Shown in pieces: positions 33,361 to 46,502 of a stretch of 64,000 bases of DNA. The DNA is from Lucifuga dentata (Eukaryota; Chordata; Actinopteri; Ophidiiformes; Bythitidae). The stretch's first letter is position 1. Every line of letters starts with the position of its first letter. Made by a program: the position numbers and the translations under genes. The stretch spans positions 20,328 to 84,327 of the forward strand of contig VXCM01001992.1 in the NCBI GenBank assembly GCA_014773175.1. Reading direction: 5' to 3'. Below the pieces are notes generated by a model that was given only the letters and a program-made list of their open reading frames with translations, had not been told where the DNA came from and did no database searches.

Positions 33361-33709
33361 GGCTAATATTCATTGAGCAGATGGGAAAATCATGCATAAG
33401 TTTGGCTGCAGGAAATAGAAGAGGGACACATTGGTGGCCAAACCATCATCACATTACTCAGACTGCTCTAATTGAAATGTATGCACAGCAAGGGAACAGA
33501 TTTGAACAGCAGAAAAAGGATGAATAGGAACTTGCAGTAACAAGCTCTATAGTGAAACAGCACCTTTGGCAGTTTCTTTCTCTCCTGAGATGTCTTTATT
33601 TTCATCATATTAGTTTCCTCTCACTTTCATCACTTCCTCTATCTTTTCCCATCTCTTTTTCCATGTGTTTATAGCCTATCATCTTTCTCTTCCCTCATTT
33701 ATTCCTTCC

Positions 33710-33886
33710 CAATAAAAAAAAACACAATTTATTAATGTTAGATATTGATATTGTACTTTACAGCCCATTCAAAATCAAATCCATGGTTGTGTTCTCTCTT
33801 GATGCGAAAACATCAGCAAGAACTTCCTGTTGAACTGCAGTTCCAAAAAAACGTACCAAAAAAAAAAAAAANAAAAAAAAAAAAAG
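33710..33886. repeat. Poly-A tracts, one with N
   Basis: A-runs at 33713-33722 and 33858-33885 with an N at 33872. Confidence 0.9.
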
Positions 33887-34159
33887 ATGTTGAATAAAGA
33901 CAACTGAAGGTGACTTGATAAAAGGTTATGTAGTATGTCTCAACTCCCCCAAGCCCCAACTGATTTGACATTTGCAGTGGCTAAATTTAGCTGATTTTTG
34001 TGTAGCGATTACAGTGAATCAAACCATGATCTATAGTTTCACATTTCTAGACTGAAAAAACATGAAAAAAAACAGCAATCTTTTAATTTGTCACAAGGGC
34101 TCTCTTCCTCCCCCTCCTCATCTACTCCCTCTTTCACTCCCTGTCTCTTATAATAGGAG

Positions 34160-34540
34160 ATGGATGACCAACAGTGGAGGGGTTCAGCTAGCATGACCCA
34201 TAGACCTATCCATTGCCAAGGGCGAGGAAATAGCCCAGATTAAAGAGCTTGTAAATAATGGCCCATAAACATCTGCCTGTTAGCCTGCCCAATCCATCTC
34301 AGTCTCCCATCTGGTCCTCTCTTTCTCTCTCGCGCTCCAGCTTTTGATTTCCTCATTGTGAATGGTCCACAGGGCAAATGCATCATCAGACCAAAGTTCG
34401 TCATATTCCAACACAAACAAACACTGGGATTGACTTGGAGGTCGTGTACAGTTCAGATCCCCACCGGTCACAGCCACCATGACTCAACCCAAAGACAACA
34501 ATGGAGAATATTAGCTTTGTTTTCTTTCCTTGGGTTTCCA
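34160..34540. promoter_or_regulatory. Candidate conserved non-coding block
   Basis: Repeat-free sequence with homeodomain-like AT words (cagattaaagagcttgtaaataatgg spanning 34236-34261) amid GC-richer DNA. No coding frame fits: the frames at 34280-34552 show no family motif. Confidence 0.22.
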
Positions 34541-34679
34541 TCCATTTATTAGACCCTAATAATATATTCCTCTGTTAGATTAACATACGGTACAAATTTG
34601 AGCATCAGGAATAGTTTAATAAATTTATGTACAAGTACAGTCGGGATTTCTACCAATTATTTTTGCATGATTACGGAAT

Positions 34680-35045
34680 TGTTTTCCAATCCACTCTCCT
34701 CTTTGCCAGAGTCGAACCTTCACTGGAGCTCTTGTTAGTGAGGCCTCATTAGCAGCCTAATTAGTGATTATGCGTCGTTAATATTGAGCTCCCAACATCT
34801 GCTCCAAGAGCTGGCCATTTGCACTCTCTCAAATCTCCTACGGCAGTGTAGTCTAGCTTGATCTGTGAATGTGACCAAACGACCCCTGGCATCAGCATTA
34901 ACCACCTCATTTGTGGCCAAACTGCAGGTGGCAAATGAAGCCAAACAAAGGGCCAGTCACAGGCGGACGGAAGCTGAGCTCTTGCTAACAAGCTGAATAT
35001 AATATAGATTATAAGTGTATCAGCTTTTGTCCCATCCAAGGTTTA
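34680..35045. promoter_or_regulatory. Candidate conserved non-coding block with homeodomain core
   Basis: Contains cagcctaattagtgattatg followed by cgtcgttaatattgagc (34753-34790), with CTAATTAG at 34757-34764, the palindromic core bound by many homeodomains, then a GC-balanced, repeat-free stretch with caggtggcaaatgaagcc and acaaagggcc. It ends shortly before a Harbinger-like element. Enhancer role is an inference. Confidence 0.3.
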
Positions 35046-35226
35046 AACAGCATCGCTACTGCTGAGTAGTTGTCAAGAGGCAAGTACGCACTAGTACACT
35101 CTTCGCTTTTAGTTTAAACTGTTCTTTTCTATTAGAGCGCAGAAAGATTCCAAAACGTTTCTCAACTAACTTCTGAGAGAAATATCTGGGTCTCTTTGGC
35201 TTGGGAAGGTACTTTACAGCCTGTTA

Positions 35227-36129
35227 AGCCTCATTTATACTTCACGCTAACTACGCCTACACGTGCACTCGTGTAGCGCGTCATGAGCGGAATTGTGTAC
35301 ATACTCGTCTCTGTAGTTAACGTTGATCTTGGAGGGTTAACGCTCTGTCCGCGATGTGAGGCTCCTGCAGCCGTGGAGGGTTAAGCTACACAAGCATTTG
35401 CAGCGACGAACAAACATAAAGAACACTTACCCAATCATCTTCATCTGGAAAATAGTAGGATCATATCTTAGAATGAGATATTTCCTGCCTAAACATTTTG
35501 CAGAGGCCATTAAGCGCTGTTGTGATTGGTCAGTTACAGTAATCAGCTGCTGAAATAAATATCATGTTTACCGGTACGAGGATTATTTTCAGGAAATCAC
35601 AGGAATACTATGACAATACCCAGAAAAACAGGTAATTTGCTAAATAAATAAATTGATTGAACAATATACGGGTTTCTTTAAAAATCTAAAAAAAATCAGG
35701 GAGTTGGCTTACAACGAGATCGGCTTTTCTAGGGCAGATCAGCTTCTCCTCAAAACTTGCAGCCATTTCTCTGTCATTGGTTATATACAGTACTGCACAC
35801 TTTTCATTTATTTAGTTTAACAGGGACCATCTATTAACATCACGCATAGCCATGGTGTAAATGCATCGGATTTAGCCAAAAGAAGGCTAATTTTATCCGC
35901 AGTCTCTGGGCGTAAACGTTACTTACTTGTTGGCTCCGCTTGTGCTGCTCACGCCACGACAAATGTTCACAACACTGCCCCCTGTGGTTTCTGTAGGTAC
36001 TGCTGTGTCAGGAGCGTCGCGTTAATTCTGGATGATGTGCACAAATGACACAACAAACAGACACTAAAAACGTGTGTCAGCCATTTTAAGTGCGCGTACG
36101 CGTAGTGTGTGTGAAGTATAAATGAGGCT
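35227..36129. mobile_element. PIF/Harbinger-like non-autonomous element with TTA duplication
   Basis: Left terminus agcctcatttatacttcac is exactly mirrored at the right by gtgaagtataaatgaggct. Both outer flanks are TTA (35224-35226 and 36130-36132). A 3-bp TTA/TWA target duplication with ~19-bp terminal repeats is the hallmark of PIF/Harbinger. About 0.9 kb with no transposase frame. The CpG-bearing subterminal sequence (ctacgcctacacgtgcac ... gtgcgcgtacgcgtag) is also mirrored. Confidence 0.8.
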
Positions 36130-36132
36130 TTA

Positions 36133-38690
36133 GAGCTCAGGCACTGGAAGCAGCTTCTCATGATTTTAAGAGCCTTTTTGACTCAACCATACAAGCTAAT
36201 AACCCAAAACAATGACCTACCTGAAAGTATCTTACTGAAGTCTGACATGTTGATTCTCAGTAGGATCAGCTGAACAGGAAGATCATTGAAGAAAAACAAT
36301 TTCTGATGGTGTAAATTGCATACATAGTAGTCCATGAAGTGCCTTATATCTTACCTGTATTGTCTTCATGTGAATGCATACCTTATGCAGTTATTGTGCT
36401 TACCTTGGCAGAACACTGGCTCCTTCATGTTAGGTAGGGAGTGTTGTGGGAGTAATTGTTGTCTGCAACGCATGCAAAATTGAAAACGAGTGAAATGCAA
36501 GCTAAGAGAATCACCAAACAATATATTGATCACTTTGAACTTCTTAATTGTAAAAATAGCAAACCTGTCCTTTCTGAAATTGCACACACTAACATGTAAC
36601 TTGGTCTTGCATATCATGTAGTATTAATGCCAACTTTTTGGTGTTAGAAGATGAGTATAAAAAATTCATATATTCATACAATTAATATATTTTCGATTGT
36701 TTTTGTACGAGATGTTTTATTTTTTAGATGGAGATGCCGGCTTTAAGTTGTAATATTAATTTAATTTCAGTTTTCTAATAGATTCCATTTTTGAATCTGT
36801 CGGTGAAGATTTACATTTTTGAAGCTTACCCTTTGGCTCCATTTGTTCATTTGTGTCTGTGTCTTTATTATTAATCTCTCCCTAGGAATCTAGACATTGT
36901 CCAATATTTCCAATAAGTTCTGAGTGTTACAGAAGGACAGAGGTTATATTTTCATGAGTTTGAAAATCCATCAACAGTTGATCTAATAAAAGCCGTGAGT
37001 ACTCAAATGTTTCACTGGTAAAATTCAGAACAGCTGTAGTCTGACTTGAAACTGACAAAATGGATCGGAATTATCGTCTGTTGAAAACATGGAACATTTT
37101 ATTCAGGACTGAGTTGAGATGAAGGAATGAGCTTTCAAGAAAGTTTTAATGATAATTCTGGTCTGAGAGGTGGCAGTCACTCATTGTCTTCGCTGACAGT
37201 GTCCTGATAGGCAGTAGTACACACTGTCATCAAAAAGATGGTGAAATGAGAGGAAGGTAAGTAGATTTTCCAGACAGGTGAACTGCAACTAAAGCTTCAT
37301 GATCTCACATCGCTGAGAGGGACACTGCCCTTCACTTTTTAAATGAGCCCTCTAACCTCCCACTGTCAAAATGACTGATCGACCATCTTAACGCTGAATC
37401 TCACTCAAGGTAAGGTGTCCAATGATGGCTCCTTGTGTCGCTCGTTTATGCATTCAAAGGTGCAACGTGTCATACTTTAGATCATTTTACTGTTTTTTTT
37501 AAAGTCACTCGATTTTTCATTCTGTACTCTCTTCTCCCAAATCCCTATTTCCTTCCTTCCCTTTTAAGTCATGCTTAACTCCAATTTATGAGCTGCCATT
37601 TTTGACCTAGTCTGACCCTATACCTTAAACACATTTCCATGGAGTCAACAATTTATTTGGCAGATAAATCATTGCTTACCAAATGCTGCTTGTGTGCAAG
37701 GTCAAAGTTGTGGAAGGAAATAAAAAAAGAAATTTCAGAGCAGGCTTAGAAATGCCAACATCAGTGTAACATATGATGCAGATTTTGTCTTCTAAGATGG
37801 TGTTTTAAAAGAAAATTTAGAGCACTTCAATTATCAATTTGGACACGGTTTAAATAAGCAAGGCAGCTCAGGCCTGATTTGAACTCTGATTTGGTTGCCT
37901 CCAACTAAAATTAAAGTCAAATTTCAGCCTGATGGATTTGATGTGCAGTTTGAGACGGATTGTGATGCCCGATTAATTCCAAACAATCTATGAATGAGAG
38001 CCTGATTGAATGTTTGACATGTCAGAAGTTTGGTCAGCTCTCAAGCAGTTTGAGAAGTCCTACTAGCTGATTTCTTGAAGTCATAATTGTATTACCTGTG
38101 TACATGTGTGAGAAAGAGAAAGATATATGATATATGTGATTCAACTGTGGTTTCCTTGCTAAACATGTCAAAAGGACTGCTGCCAGGAGATCCATCGTAA
38201 CTGTAGAGAGTTATTACCATCCAATATGTTGTGGCTAACTCAGTAGTCTTGATTATGGATGTGACTGATTGACTATTAAGATGGTAATTCTCACTGCAAA
38301 ACAGACAAACATCTGTGGGTCCATATGCACCTTTTTTCCAAGTATTTCATTTCCAAGTACTCAGGCACAAGGTATTGCTCACGGATGGAGTTTTGAATGA
38401 AATAAAGCTTCATTGGAAATTTTTAGATTCAAGCCCTGTGTTGAAAATGATGTGACTAAATTAGTACAAATAATTTTAATTCTAATTCCCAAAGTGCTAA
38501 AAGCCCAGTATGACCTCACATATTATACACTTGAGCAAACCGACTATGGCTAACAGAGTACGTGCATCATTCTTCCTGTTCACATATAACATTTAATTGG
38601 AATTCTAATGAGTTTTTATTCAGTGACTCCAAACCATATGTTATGAACAAGTACTACAAGAATTAATTAAATGAAATGTGCAGCCTCCTC
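36133..38690. other. Intergenic, nothing recognised
   Basis: AT-rich DNA without a recognised gene or repeat. The frame at 36366-36617 has no known motif. Confidence 0.5.
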
Positions 38691-38694
38691 ATAT

Positions 38695-38975
38695 AATTCT
38701 TCATGGGTGGTGGTTTAAGAGGGGATCACCGGGGGATGCTAATTTGATTTGTCTGACCAATCAGCCAATAGGGCAGCTTATCCGTGACCTCTGAACCTGT
38801 GAGTTTTCCAGTTGGCTGATCACGGTGAGAACCTTCACTTGACCCTTCACAGCCTGTATGGTAATATCAAATACGGAGAGAAAGACATTGATCAGGGCCA
38901 CGCTACACAATCTCAAGGCTCTCTCCATCTTGACAAGCTGGAGTCTGTTGAAAGACCCATAACCTATGTAATTTC
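38695..38975. promoter_or_regulatory. Candidate conserved non-coding block
   Basis: Mixed-composition block with gatgctaatttgatttgtctg, CCAAT words (gaccaatcagccaatag) and nuclear-receptor-like words (tgacctctgaacc, acttgacccttcac). Open frames on both strands (38761-38985, 38812-39036) resemble no protein I know. Texture-based call only. Confidence 0.22.
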
Positions 38976-39919
38976 CAACATACATGCATTGAAAAAAAAA
39001 ATCTTCACTTTTGAAACACTAATCTTTGCAGAATAAATCATTTGAACATGTACATGCATTATGAACCATAAATTAACGATTTGATTATAGTCCCTTGCGC
39101 TGGTTTTGGGGACAATATATGTCAGGTTTTTAATGCCAGGAAGGAGAGGTGTGAGAGCAGGTCTGGGTTATCAAGTGGGAAACTCCCATCATGGAAATTT
39201 TATTGGATCATGCTGAGAACCAGCCCCTTCCAAAACATAATGTCAAGATTACTCAGATCTGTACGTTTCTGCACTAAACTTAAATTTATGCCTAGTTCAC
39301 AACATGATCGATAATCTCACAATCTTAAAGGAAAAATCCACCTTGGACACTTTTGTACAGTTATATATCATCAATATGTGATGTTCCAAGAGACATGTTT
39401 TGATGAAGTGTTGTAATTTACTTGGTTGCCTAAAATTTCAAGAGTAACTTTAAACAACTCTTAGTGAATAGACAGTCTGTATGTACAGTAGATGATACCA
39501 ATAGTGATAAGAAGGATTTTATGATTTTTACAGAAAAGAAAGTGAACAAATTGTAGCATATTTTGAGATTGTAATGTATTCTGATTTATTAAGGCCACAG
39601 ATGAAGATATGTGTCTTCTATGAATGATTTCTACAAGTATGACTGTTCACAACATAAAGCTGTGGTACTTGAAAGAAATCAGTGTTATTGTTTTTTGTAA
39701 CATTTACCAATTATATTTAGAGACCTGGGCATTAAATTGTAATTGCACTAGTATACATCAGTGCAAAATCATGTTGAGTTCTGGCCAATCATTTGCAAGA
39801 ATAAGAAACATATATACAATGGTCAACCATCTGTAATTTTTTAAAATTAATAACACATTTCCTCTATTGTGGAATATGTGAAAACATACAAACCAGCACC
39901 AGGTGCTCTCTCTTTTCTA

Positions 39920-40459
39920 TTAAAGGAGTCTGCAGGTTGCATGTTTGAGCCCAATAAATCTAACATGCATACTATATGTTACATTATCATTTTCAAAAAT
40001 ATACTGCCGAAGCGGTAAATATTAAAATTGTTTTTCTTATATTCCAGACTGTCATTTTTTCCAGTTCATTTCAGCATACTATAGAAATCAACTTGTAGAT
40101 ACTCAAACCATGCTTGAGATAGATAATCAAACCAAACATCATTTGTATTTTTTTGTTATTTCATTTAACCAGTCCAACATGGAGCTGCAAAGAAGAAAAT
40201 GTATTTCTCAGCCAGGCAATATAGTGCCGGGAAAAGATGGCTTTTACTGAGAAAAAACAACTGTGCCTTTTACATTTGGGTGTATGTGTTAGCAGGCAAA
40301 TTTTAAGGTTGGTGTATCACCTGAACATTTGATTTTGAAAGATTAGGGGATCTGGCATAATAACAGGAAAACTAAAATATGATTTTATGTTTTGGAAAAT
40401 GGTTATCAGTAATGTAAGGTGTATGCAGATAGTACTGGGCTTAAACATGCAAAATCACC
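39920..40459 (+). mobile_element. TTAA-type MITE copy D
   Basis: Begins ttaaaggagtctgcagg ... gcatgtttgagcccaataa and ends gggcttaaacatgcaaaatcacc. Same orientation as copies A and E (interior ccagactgtcattt, cttgtagatactcaaacc, tttgaaagattaggggat). No coding capacity. Confidence 0.7.
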
Positions 40460-43073
40460 CTCCAGCCGATGCCATAGCCTGTAAAAGCCTTCACTGTGAT
40501 TGGAAGAAAAGAATATTTATATTGGCATTGTTGGCATACAAACACATTAGTGTTGACTACTGACATGAAATAAACAAAATAAAGACATTTTTCTCCATGC
40601 TGGATACAGTTTGTGTACAAATTGTGGGGGAAAAAAATGTAATTAAATTGCATTGTATTATTGCTGATAAATACTGCCAAGAATTGAGAATATTAGCATT
40701 TAGAATGGCCAATGAGGAGGAAAAAAGTACAGAGGGGATTATTTTTTTTAATTTTATTTTTTAATTAAACTTGATAAAAGTTAAAAGCTCACAGTTAGCA
40801 AAAAAATAAGACAATATATCATTTACATTTTTTAGAAGGTGCTGTAAATATAATCAACAGGCCATTTTTACTATCTGGATTTTGGATTAGCAGGAGAGGT
40901 ACAGGTGTAACTAATAACTTTAACGAGCCAGAATTCACAAAGCAGAACTCTGAGCCACAGTCATCAGTGTGATTAATTGCACCTGTGCTTTTCCTGGTAT
41001 GACAGGTTAAAAGGTCTGTTTGGGATTATTACACACAAGTTAGTCATCACTGACTAAATAACTCATTTTGTCTTTGTCACTGGAGCCATGCTGTGGTCAA
41101 ATGAAGTCTGTATGAACACATCAGTAGGCAGTTGATTGTTCATGAGGCAGATCCAAGTCAAAGATTAAGAGAAAATGTGACTTTTAGACATCCAGTTTGT
41201 TTATTTTACTGATAAATCTCTGTATTTAGAGCTGAGGTGAGACAGGTGATCTACAGGTGTAAACTGTCCCTATTTTAATGAATTCATTCATAAGCTTAAT
41301 TGTTTTAGTTTTTATCAATTTTTAGATAAAAGATACCCAGATTTGAAAAAAAAAAAAAAATGCTGCACCGTGAGAGGGGAGCCAGCTGGCAGCCAGTTGG
41401 ATGGACTTCTGGTCACAGCCAAGCTTCAGGACCCCAGCACTCACACGAGTGTGAGGAGGGTCCACGTATCCAGAAAGAGAGAGCAGTGAAGATGGGTATG
41501 GGAAACGGCAATTAGCAAAGGTCATGTGAGAATCCAAGAAGCCTGACAGATAAATGGTGAACCCCATCCACCTGCTACACTCACACTGCTGACCCAGCAT
41601 AGACACAGGCTGGCTTTTCACTATCCCACACCACAGAGACCACACCTACCTGCTGTTGGATGGAGGGTTATGCTCATTCAAAATATGACTGGATGGAGTT
41701 ACTACAGGATGTCTATTGAGAGGTGTGATTTGAGTGTGTTGGGTCATACCTGCACTTCACACCGTAATTTGTATTTTTAGGCATGAAATTTAAAAGAAAA
41801 TCTTAAAAAAAAAAAAAAAAANTAAAAAAAAAAAAAAAACAGCATTGAATAAACAGCAGTCTTCCACATAAACATCCACAACAACTTTGTCATTGTTTTT
41901 CTGTAGACCTGTCACTGCTGCAAAGGGCAGTGACGTGGAAAGTTCAGTGCTAAACTGTTTCAGAGTGGGGTTTTCTTCTAATGACTGCCAGATTCCATTC
42001 AAACAAGTTTCTATCTCAGCTATAAAACACAACAGGCATACATACTGTATGCATACAGGTACTGGAGGATGTATATAATCCTGTGACAGGTATCATTGAT
42101 GATAGCAGGTAGACAGTAAAGGGATTTCCTGGTCAGGCTCCAAAGCCCTGTGAAAGCATGCAAGGCTTTACATGGAAATGCTGTGATCAGAGCACTGGGG
42201 CTCAATTAGCTACTGTTGTGGGGGGGGTNAAGCGGAGGTCCAAATCCTCTCTTACAGGCCCAGCTGGGAGGATTAAGATGGTTCCTGTCCCATGGCTGAC
42301 CTCTTCAAAGCCTGCACAGATGTCCTGATCCCCCCAACACACACAGTCCAAAACTCCCTCTCCTCAAACTCTCCCTTGACCCCCGAACCAAAACAAAGCA
42401 CTCAGATGACACCTCTTATCACAAGGGCACCCTCCCTCTCTTTGAATTGCTATCCCTGGTATCTCATCTCTTCATCTCCTTCTCCAATCTTTCCATTCCT
42501 CTTGGTCTCTGCCCATGAGATGGCTGCCTCCTAGTGTCGAGTATCCTCTGACATGAATTAAACATGGTCAGGTTTCTGAATGACTTTAATAGAAATGAGT
42601 GTCAGTCTTAATACCTTGCTGTCCTTTGATTGCAGTGTTTTCAGACATAATCAAAACAGGAAATAAATGCTTTAGTACAAAGATTACTAAGAGGTCCTCT
42701 GAAGTCTTTGGTGGTCTTTTAAGGCTGTGACCCTTTTTAAGGATGTACGTCACCTCTGTCAGATAATGACCACCCAAACACAATTAACTGAAGGCTCAGA
42801 TTTGCATGGATTTGCAATGAATGGATTAAAATCCAAGATTACCTTAAATCAGTAAAGACCCTTACAAGATCTTGTGAGAATAATCCAAATATAAGATTAG
42901 GTGTTTAGATTGTTATTTTCAGTTTTAGTGCCTTCTTTGGTGGGCTGAAGCTGCATGCTTTAACAACAAAGTTATACTGAGGTAACGTGGGATTGTGGCG
43001 TGAAATTGTGACCTGGCCAACTGTGTATGCTAGATAGGACATTCCCACATTAGAGTGATGAGGTGTGTACAAT
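40460..43073. other. Intergenic; poly-A tracts only
   Basis: A/T-runs at 41345-41360 and 41807-41839 (N at 41822), and a G-run with an N at 42229. The frames at 40441-40680, 41322-41645 and 42292-42534 have no recognisable family features. Confidence 0.5.
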
Positions 43074-43515
43074 TTAAAGGACAATACTGGAGATTTTGTA
43101 TGTTCAAGCCCAATATACAGTATCCAACCGTTACATTACTGACAACCATTTCCCAAAACATACTGCTGGAGTGGTAAATATTAGATATGTTTTTCCCAAC
43201 TTCCAGACTGCCATTGGTTTCATTGGTATTAGTTTATTCCAGTATGCTATTAAAATCAATTTGTAGAGACTTGAAACATGCTGAGATAAGTAATCCATCA
43301 CAGAAAACACTATGTCTGTTAAATTGTTTGTCAAAATAACTTTATTTAATCTCTAACACAGAGCTGCACGTATGACAATGTACAATATGTCTCTGCCAGG
43401 AAATACAGTCCCTGGAGAATATGGCTTTTACAGATAAATGAAAAATGACCATCCCTTCTACAGTATATTTGAACATACACGTAAGCAGACGAAACATCAG
43501 TGGAAAATCAAACTG
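43074..43515 (+). mobile_element. TTAA-type MITE copy E (right end lost)
   Basis: Begins ttaaaggacaatactgg, then tatgttcaagcccaatatac and gttacattactgacaaccattt. Interior ccagactgccattggtttc, agacttgaaacatgctgagataag and gagctgcacgtatgac align with copies A and D. The right terminus is not recognisable. Confidence 0.7.
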
Positions 43516-44189
43516 CATTCCACTGTCCATAAAGTTATCATAAAATCCATTTCTGTAGTATTAATTTTAGCAGTACATGAGGTTCTCTTTTTAGCATAAA
43601 CACATTTTAGCTGTGATTAGTTTATCCAGAGCATCCGTACTTGATGTTTTAGATTAAGTCAATGTCAATACAAATTCAATACATCCTGCTGACTTTTCAT
43701 AATAAAAGTCACCCAGTTTTTGACATTTTATTGTGAAGTATGTACAGAAAGTGTTTAGATTTATTAACTGTACCTTAATTAGGACATACACAGAAATGTC
43801 CCAGTTAATCTGGAGATATGCCTTGATTTATTTTTTTTTTTTTTTACATCGTGTTCATGGTAAATTAATAATTAGTTGTGCTTGTAACACTGAAATCTGA
43901 ATCCACAATCATTCAATCACTTTTATAAATTGATTATTGCTTCATGAGTATTTACAATTATGTAAAAAGTTTCCCCTTTTCAGATTGCTTAGGGGGTTCT
44001 CTTAAATATTTTGGTTTTATAAAACAAGAATCAAAAACTAATGAACTTTATGTAGCTTCCTCACAGTCTTATGCTGCGTTCCAGTTACAATGGGAAGTCG
44101 GAAATTCCCAGTTGGAATTTCTGACATGACTGTGTCATATTTATGCTGGTTTTAGTAAAGTAATTTAAATATGCAAACATTTTGTCTCA

Positions 44190-45720
44190 ATGCCATGCTA
44201 CACTGTGCTGCTGCTGCTGGGTAAATTTTACAATATGCTGTGTTACATGCTCATTCATGTGTTGCTGGTCTGTTTTGGTGTGATCTGCTGAATTGTTCTT
44301 AAACTGGAGTATTGCTGCTAATACACAAGCAACGACAGCTGGAAATCTACAGCATAAGGCCTATAATAAAATGACAAAGGTAAGAACTTTTTTTGAAAAT
44401 TTGAGATGTGTGTGCTGTGCTGCTGTGTATCTTTTGTATTATACATGCTTAAATGGTGCAAATGATTTGTTTATGGTTGTTTGATGCGTTTGCGTTGCTG
44501 TGTGAAAAGGTTCAGACTTGGGTTTGTATGGTTTTGTCTTGTAAACATGCATGCTAACCTGTCAGCAAAGTTGTAGTTGCTGTTGGCAGGTAGCTGATCG
44601 AATGCAACACTTAACTGTCTGTGTTGTTTTGCTGGTCAGTGTGTGTGTTAAGCTGCTTTCTGCTGATGATTTTTAAACTGTTGAGTTGCTGCCAAAGCAC
44701 ACACATTCACTTGTTCTCCTAATGGAACCAAAAACTGGCTGAAATTGCTCCTACACAACCAGAAAGAAGATGACAAAGGTAAGAACATTGTCTTTTTTTA
44801 ACTTGAACTGTATTTGCTATGTTGCCGCTGTTCATTTTGCTGTTTCTTTTTGCCCTATGCTATATTGTTGCAGTGCATTTTGCTGTTTTTGTTTGTGCTA
44901 AATGCTATGCTACGTACACTTGAATGCTGCAGATGAGTTGTGTTGCTGCTCTGTGGCTTTTTGTTGAACTGAAGCAGATGCTTTTAATTCAGTCTCTTGT
45001 NTGTGTTGCTGCTCTGTGGCTTTTTGTTGAACTGAAGCAGATGCTTTTAATTCAGTCTCTTGTCAGTGAATTGCTGAAGCGTAATGATGGCTTGTGCCTG
45101 AGTTAGTGTGATAAAGGTTCAAATTGCACTTTGTTTGATCTCGAATGTTAGCATGTGTTAGCCAGCATGTTGGTGTTACCAGTGTAATTGCTGCTCTGTG
45201 GTTGTTGGTGTACTGCTACACATTATTTTGCATATGTGCTGAACTGCAAGTGTAATTTAATAAATTTACTTTACTGGGAATATTTTGCTTAAGGGTGTAA
45301 TTCTCTCTTCAATTAGTTTTATATTTTGCATGAATTTTATAATCTGAAAAGAATTTGTAATCGGCTTAATTTCATGCTTTTGTGGACAAATTTCATAGCG
45401 TGGACGAATTTCTCAGTTTTTATGGACACATTTTGACAACAAATTTCTTGTGGAGAAACTGTCTTGGTAAGTTGATCTTTATGCTAAAGAATACCTGTAT
45501 TGCTAACTGTGAAAATAATCTTAAGTCTTCAATGGCCAAATTGTCAGCTAATGATACTGATATTTGATCATTTTTGTAATTAATAAATAGAATCCAAAAT
45601 ATGGGATTTTTTTTTTCAGCTGGAAATAGCCAGAAATGGTCAGCTGGCATTAAAATGACAAACTGCAGTGCAGTGAGTTGCAATTGTGAAAACTGCAAAT
45701 TGCTGCTGACTTAAACTTTG
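44190..45720 (+). repeat. Region of degenerate repeated modules with splice-donor-like ends
   Basis: TG/CTG-rich sequence in which atgacaaaggtaagaac occurs at 44371-44387 and again at 44770-44786, 399 bp apart. A third related module (cagctggaaatagccag ... taaaatgacaaac) is at 45618-45663. The first two include a strong donor-like AAAG|GTAAGA. Surrounding 'gttgctgct' phrases also repeat. A 62-bp N-joined duplication (44939-45063) is probably an artefact. It may be a degenerate tandem repeat or exon-like modules of a non-coding transcript. Confidence 0.4.
44939..45063. other. 62-bp duplication around a single N (probable assembly artefact)
   Basis: 44939-45000 and 45002-45063 are identical as far as I can see, joined by an N at 45001. 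Confidence 0.85.
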
Positions 45721-45842
45721 TAAGTACAACTGAAATGAAAAGTAGCAGTTAATGTTACATTAATGGTGTTATGATCCTTGAAATGTCTGAAACTGGCATT
45801 AAATATTAACTTTTATGACATTAGAAGACAAGCTAAAGGAAT

Positions 45843-46163
45843 TTGGCAGGCAATGTTAGCTTTCCAACTTATACCTCCCAAAATGTCCTTGCCATGGGAG
45901 GTGGAAACGGTCAGAGTACAGGGTTGACAGACGGGCTGATCTATGGCTTTGCTGCTGCTAAAGTTGCCATGAAAGCCTGTTTGGATTCACCTGGAAATGT
46001 GCTGGTAAGCGGGACTCTGGTGACGCAAAGTGGGCCAAACCTACTCAATGACACACATGCAGAAACACTGATGTTTGCTTATGTGAGCATTGAGCTAAAA
46101 TTGCTAGCTCATGTACTGAAAATGAAACTTATATTGGTGATTTTACAAGGCAATATTAGATAA
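45843..46163 (+). other. Unassigned open frame, possible exon fragment
   Basis: Frame of 106 codons beginning in ggcaggcaatgttagc. It contains a low-bias, protein-like stretch: GGGNGQSTGLTDGLIYGFAA, then AKVAMKACLDSPGNVL, followed by gtaagc, a good splice donor. A ttgacag just before ACGGGCTGATCTATGG could act as an acceptor but lacks a pyrimidine tract. The remainder after the donor looks non-coding. I do not recognise the family. It could be a small exon, a retro-fragment or chance. Confidence 0.2.
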
Positions 46164-46204
46164 GTGATTTTTGCTTATCTTAAAATAATGATTTTCCTTA
46201 AGTT

Positions 46205-46335
46205 GCCAAATAGTGGAGGAAATTCATCCTAAAACAATAACTTGCAGAGTATCTTCAATGTCAAATTCTNGCCAAATAGTGGAGGAAATTCATCCTAAAA
46301 CAATAACTTGCAGAGTATCTTCAATGTCAAATTCT
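46205..46335. other. 65-bp duplication around a single N (probable assembly artefact)
   Basis: 46205-46269 and 46271-46335 are the same sequence joined by an N at 46270. Confidence 0.85.
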
Positions 46336-46502
46336 ACCTTTAGCATAGATCACTTAGCTCTTTTTGGACTGAAAGTCTGCTTTACATCTTCACTTATTTT
46401 TATTCTTGTTCCCTTTAGAATCCTGTAAAGAAAAGAACTCCAAACTGCTGTAGTGCATCATGGTAACACATCTATCCTGTCAGGTGGAAGTACCAGGTTC
46501 GG

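Noticed and set aside
43131..43530. Two minus-strand frames
   Set aside because: Inside MITE copy E.
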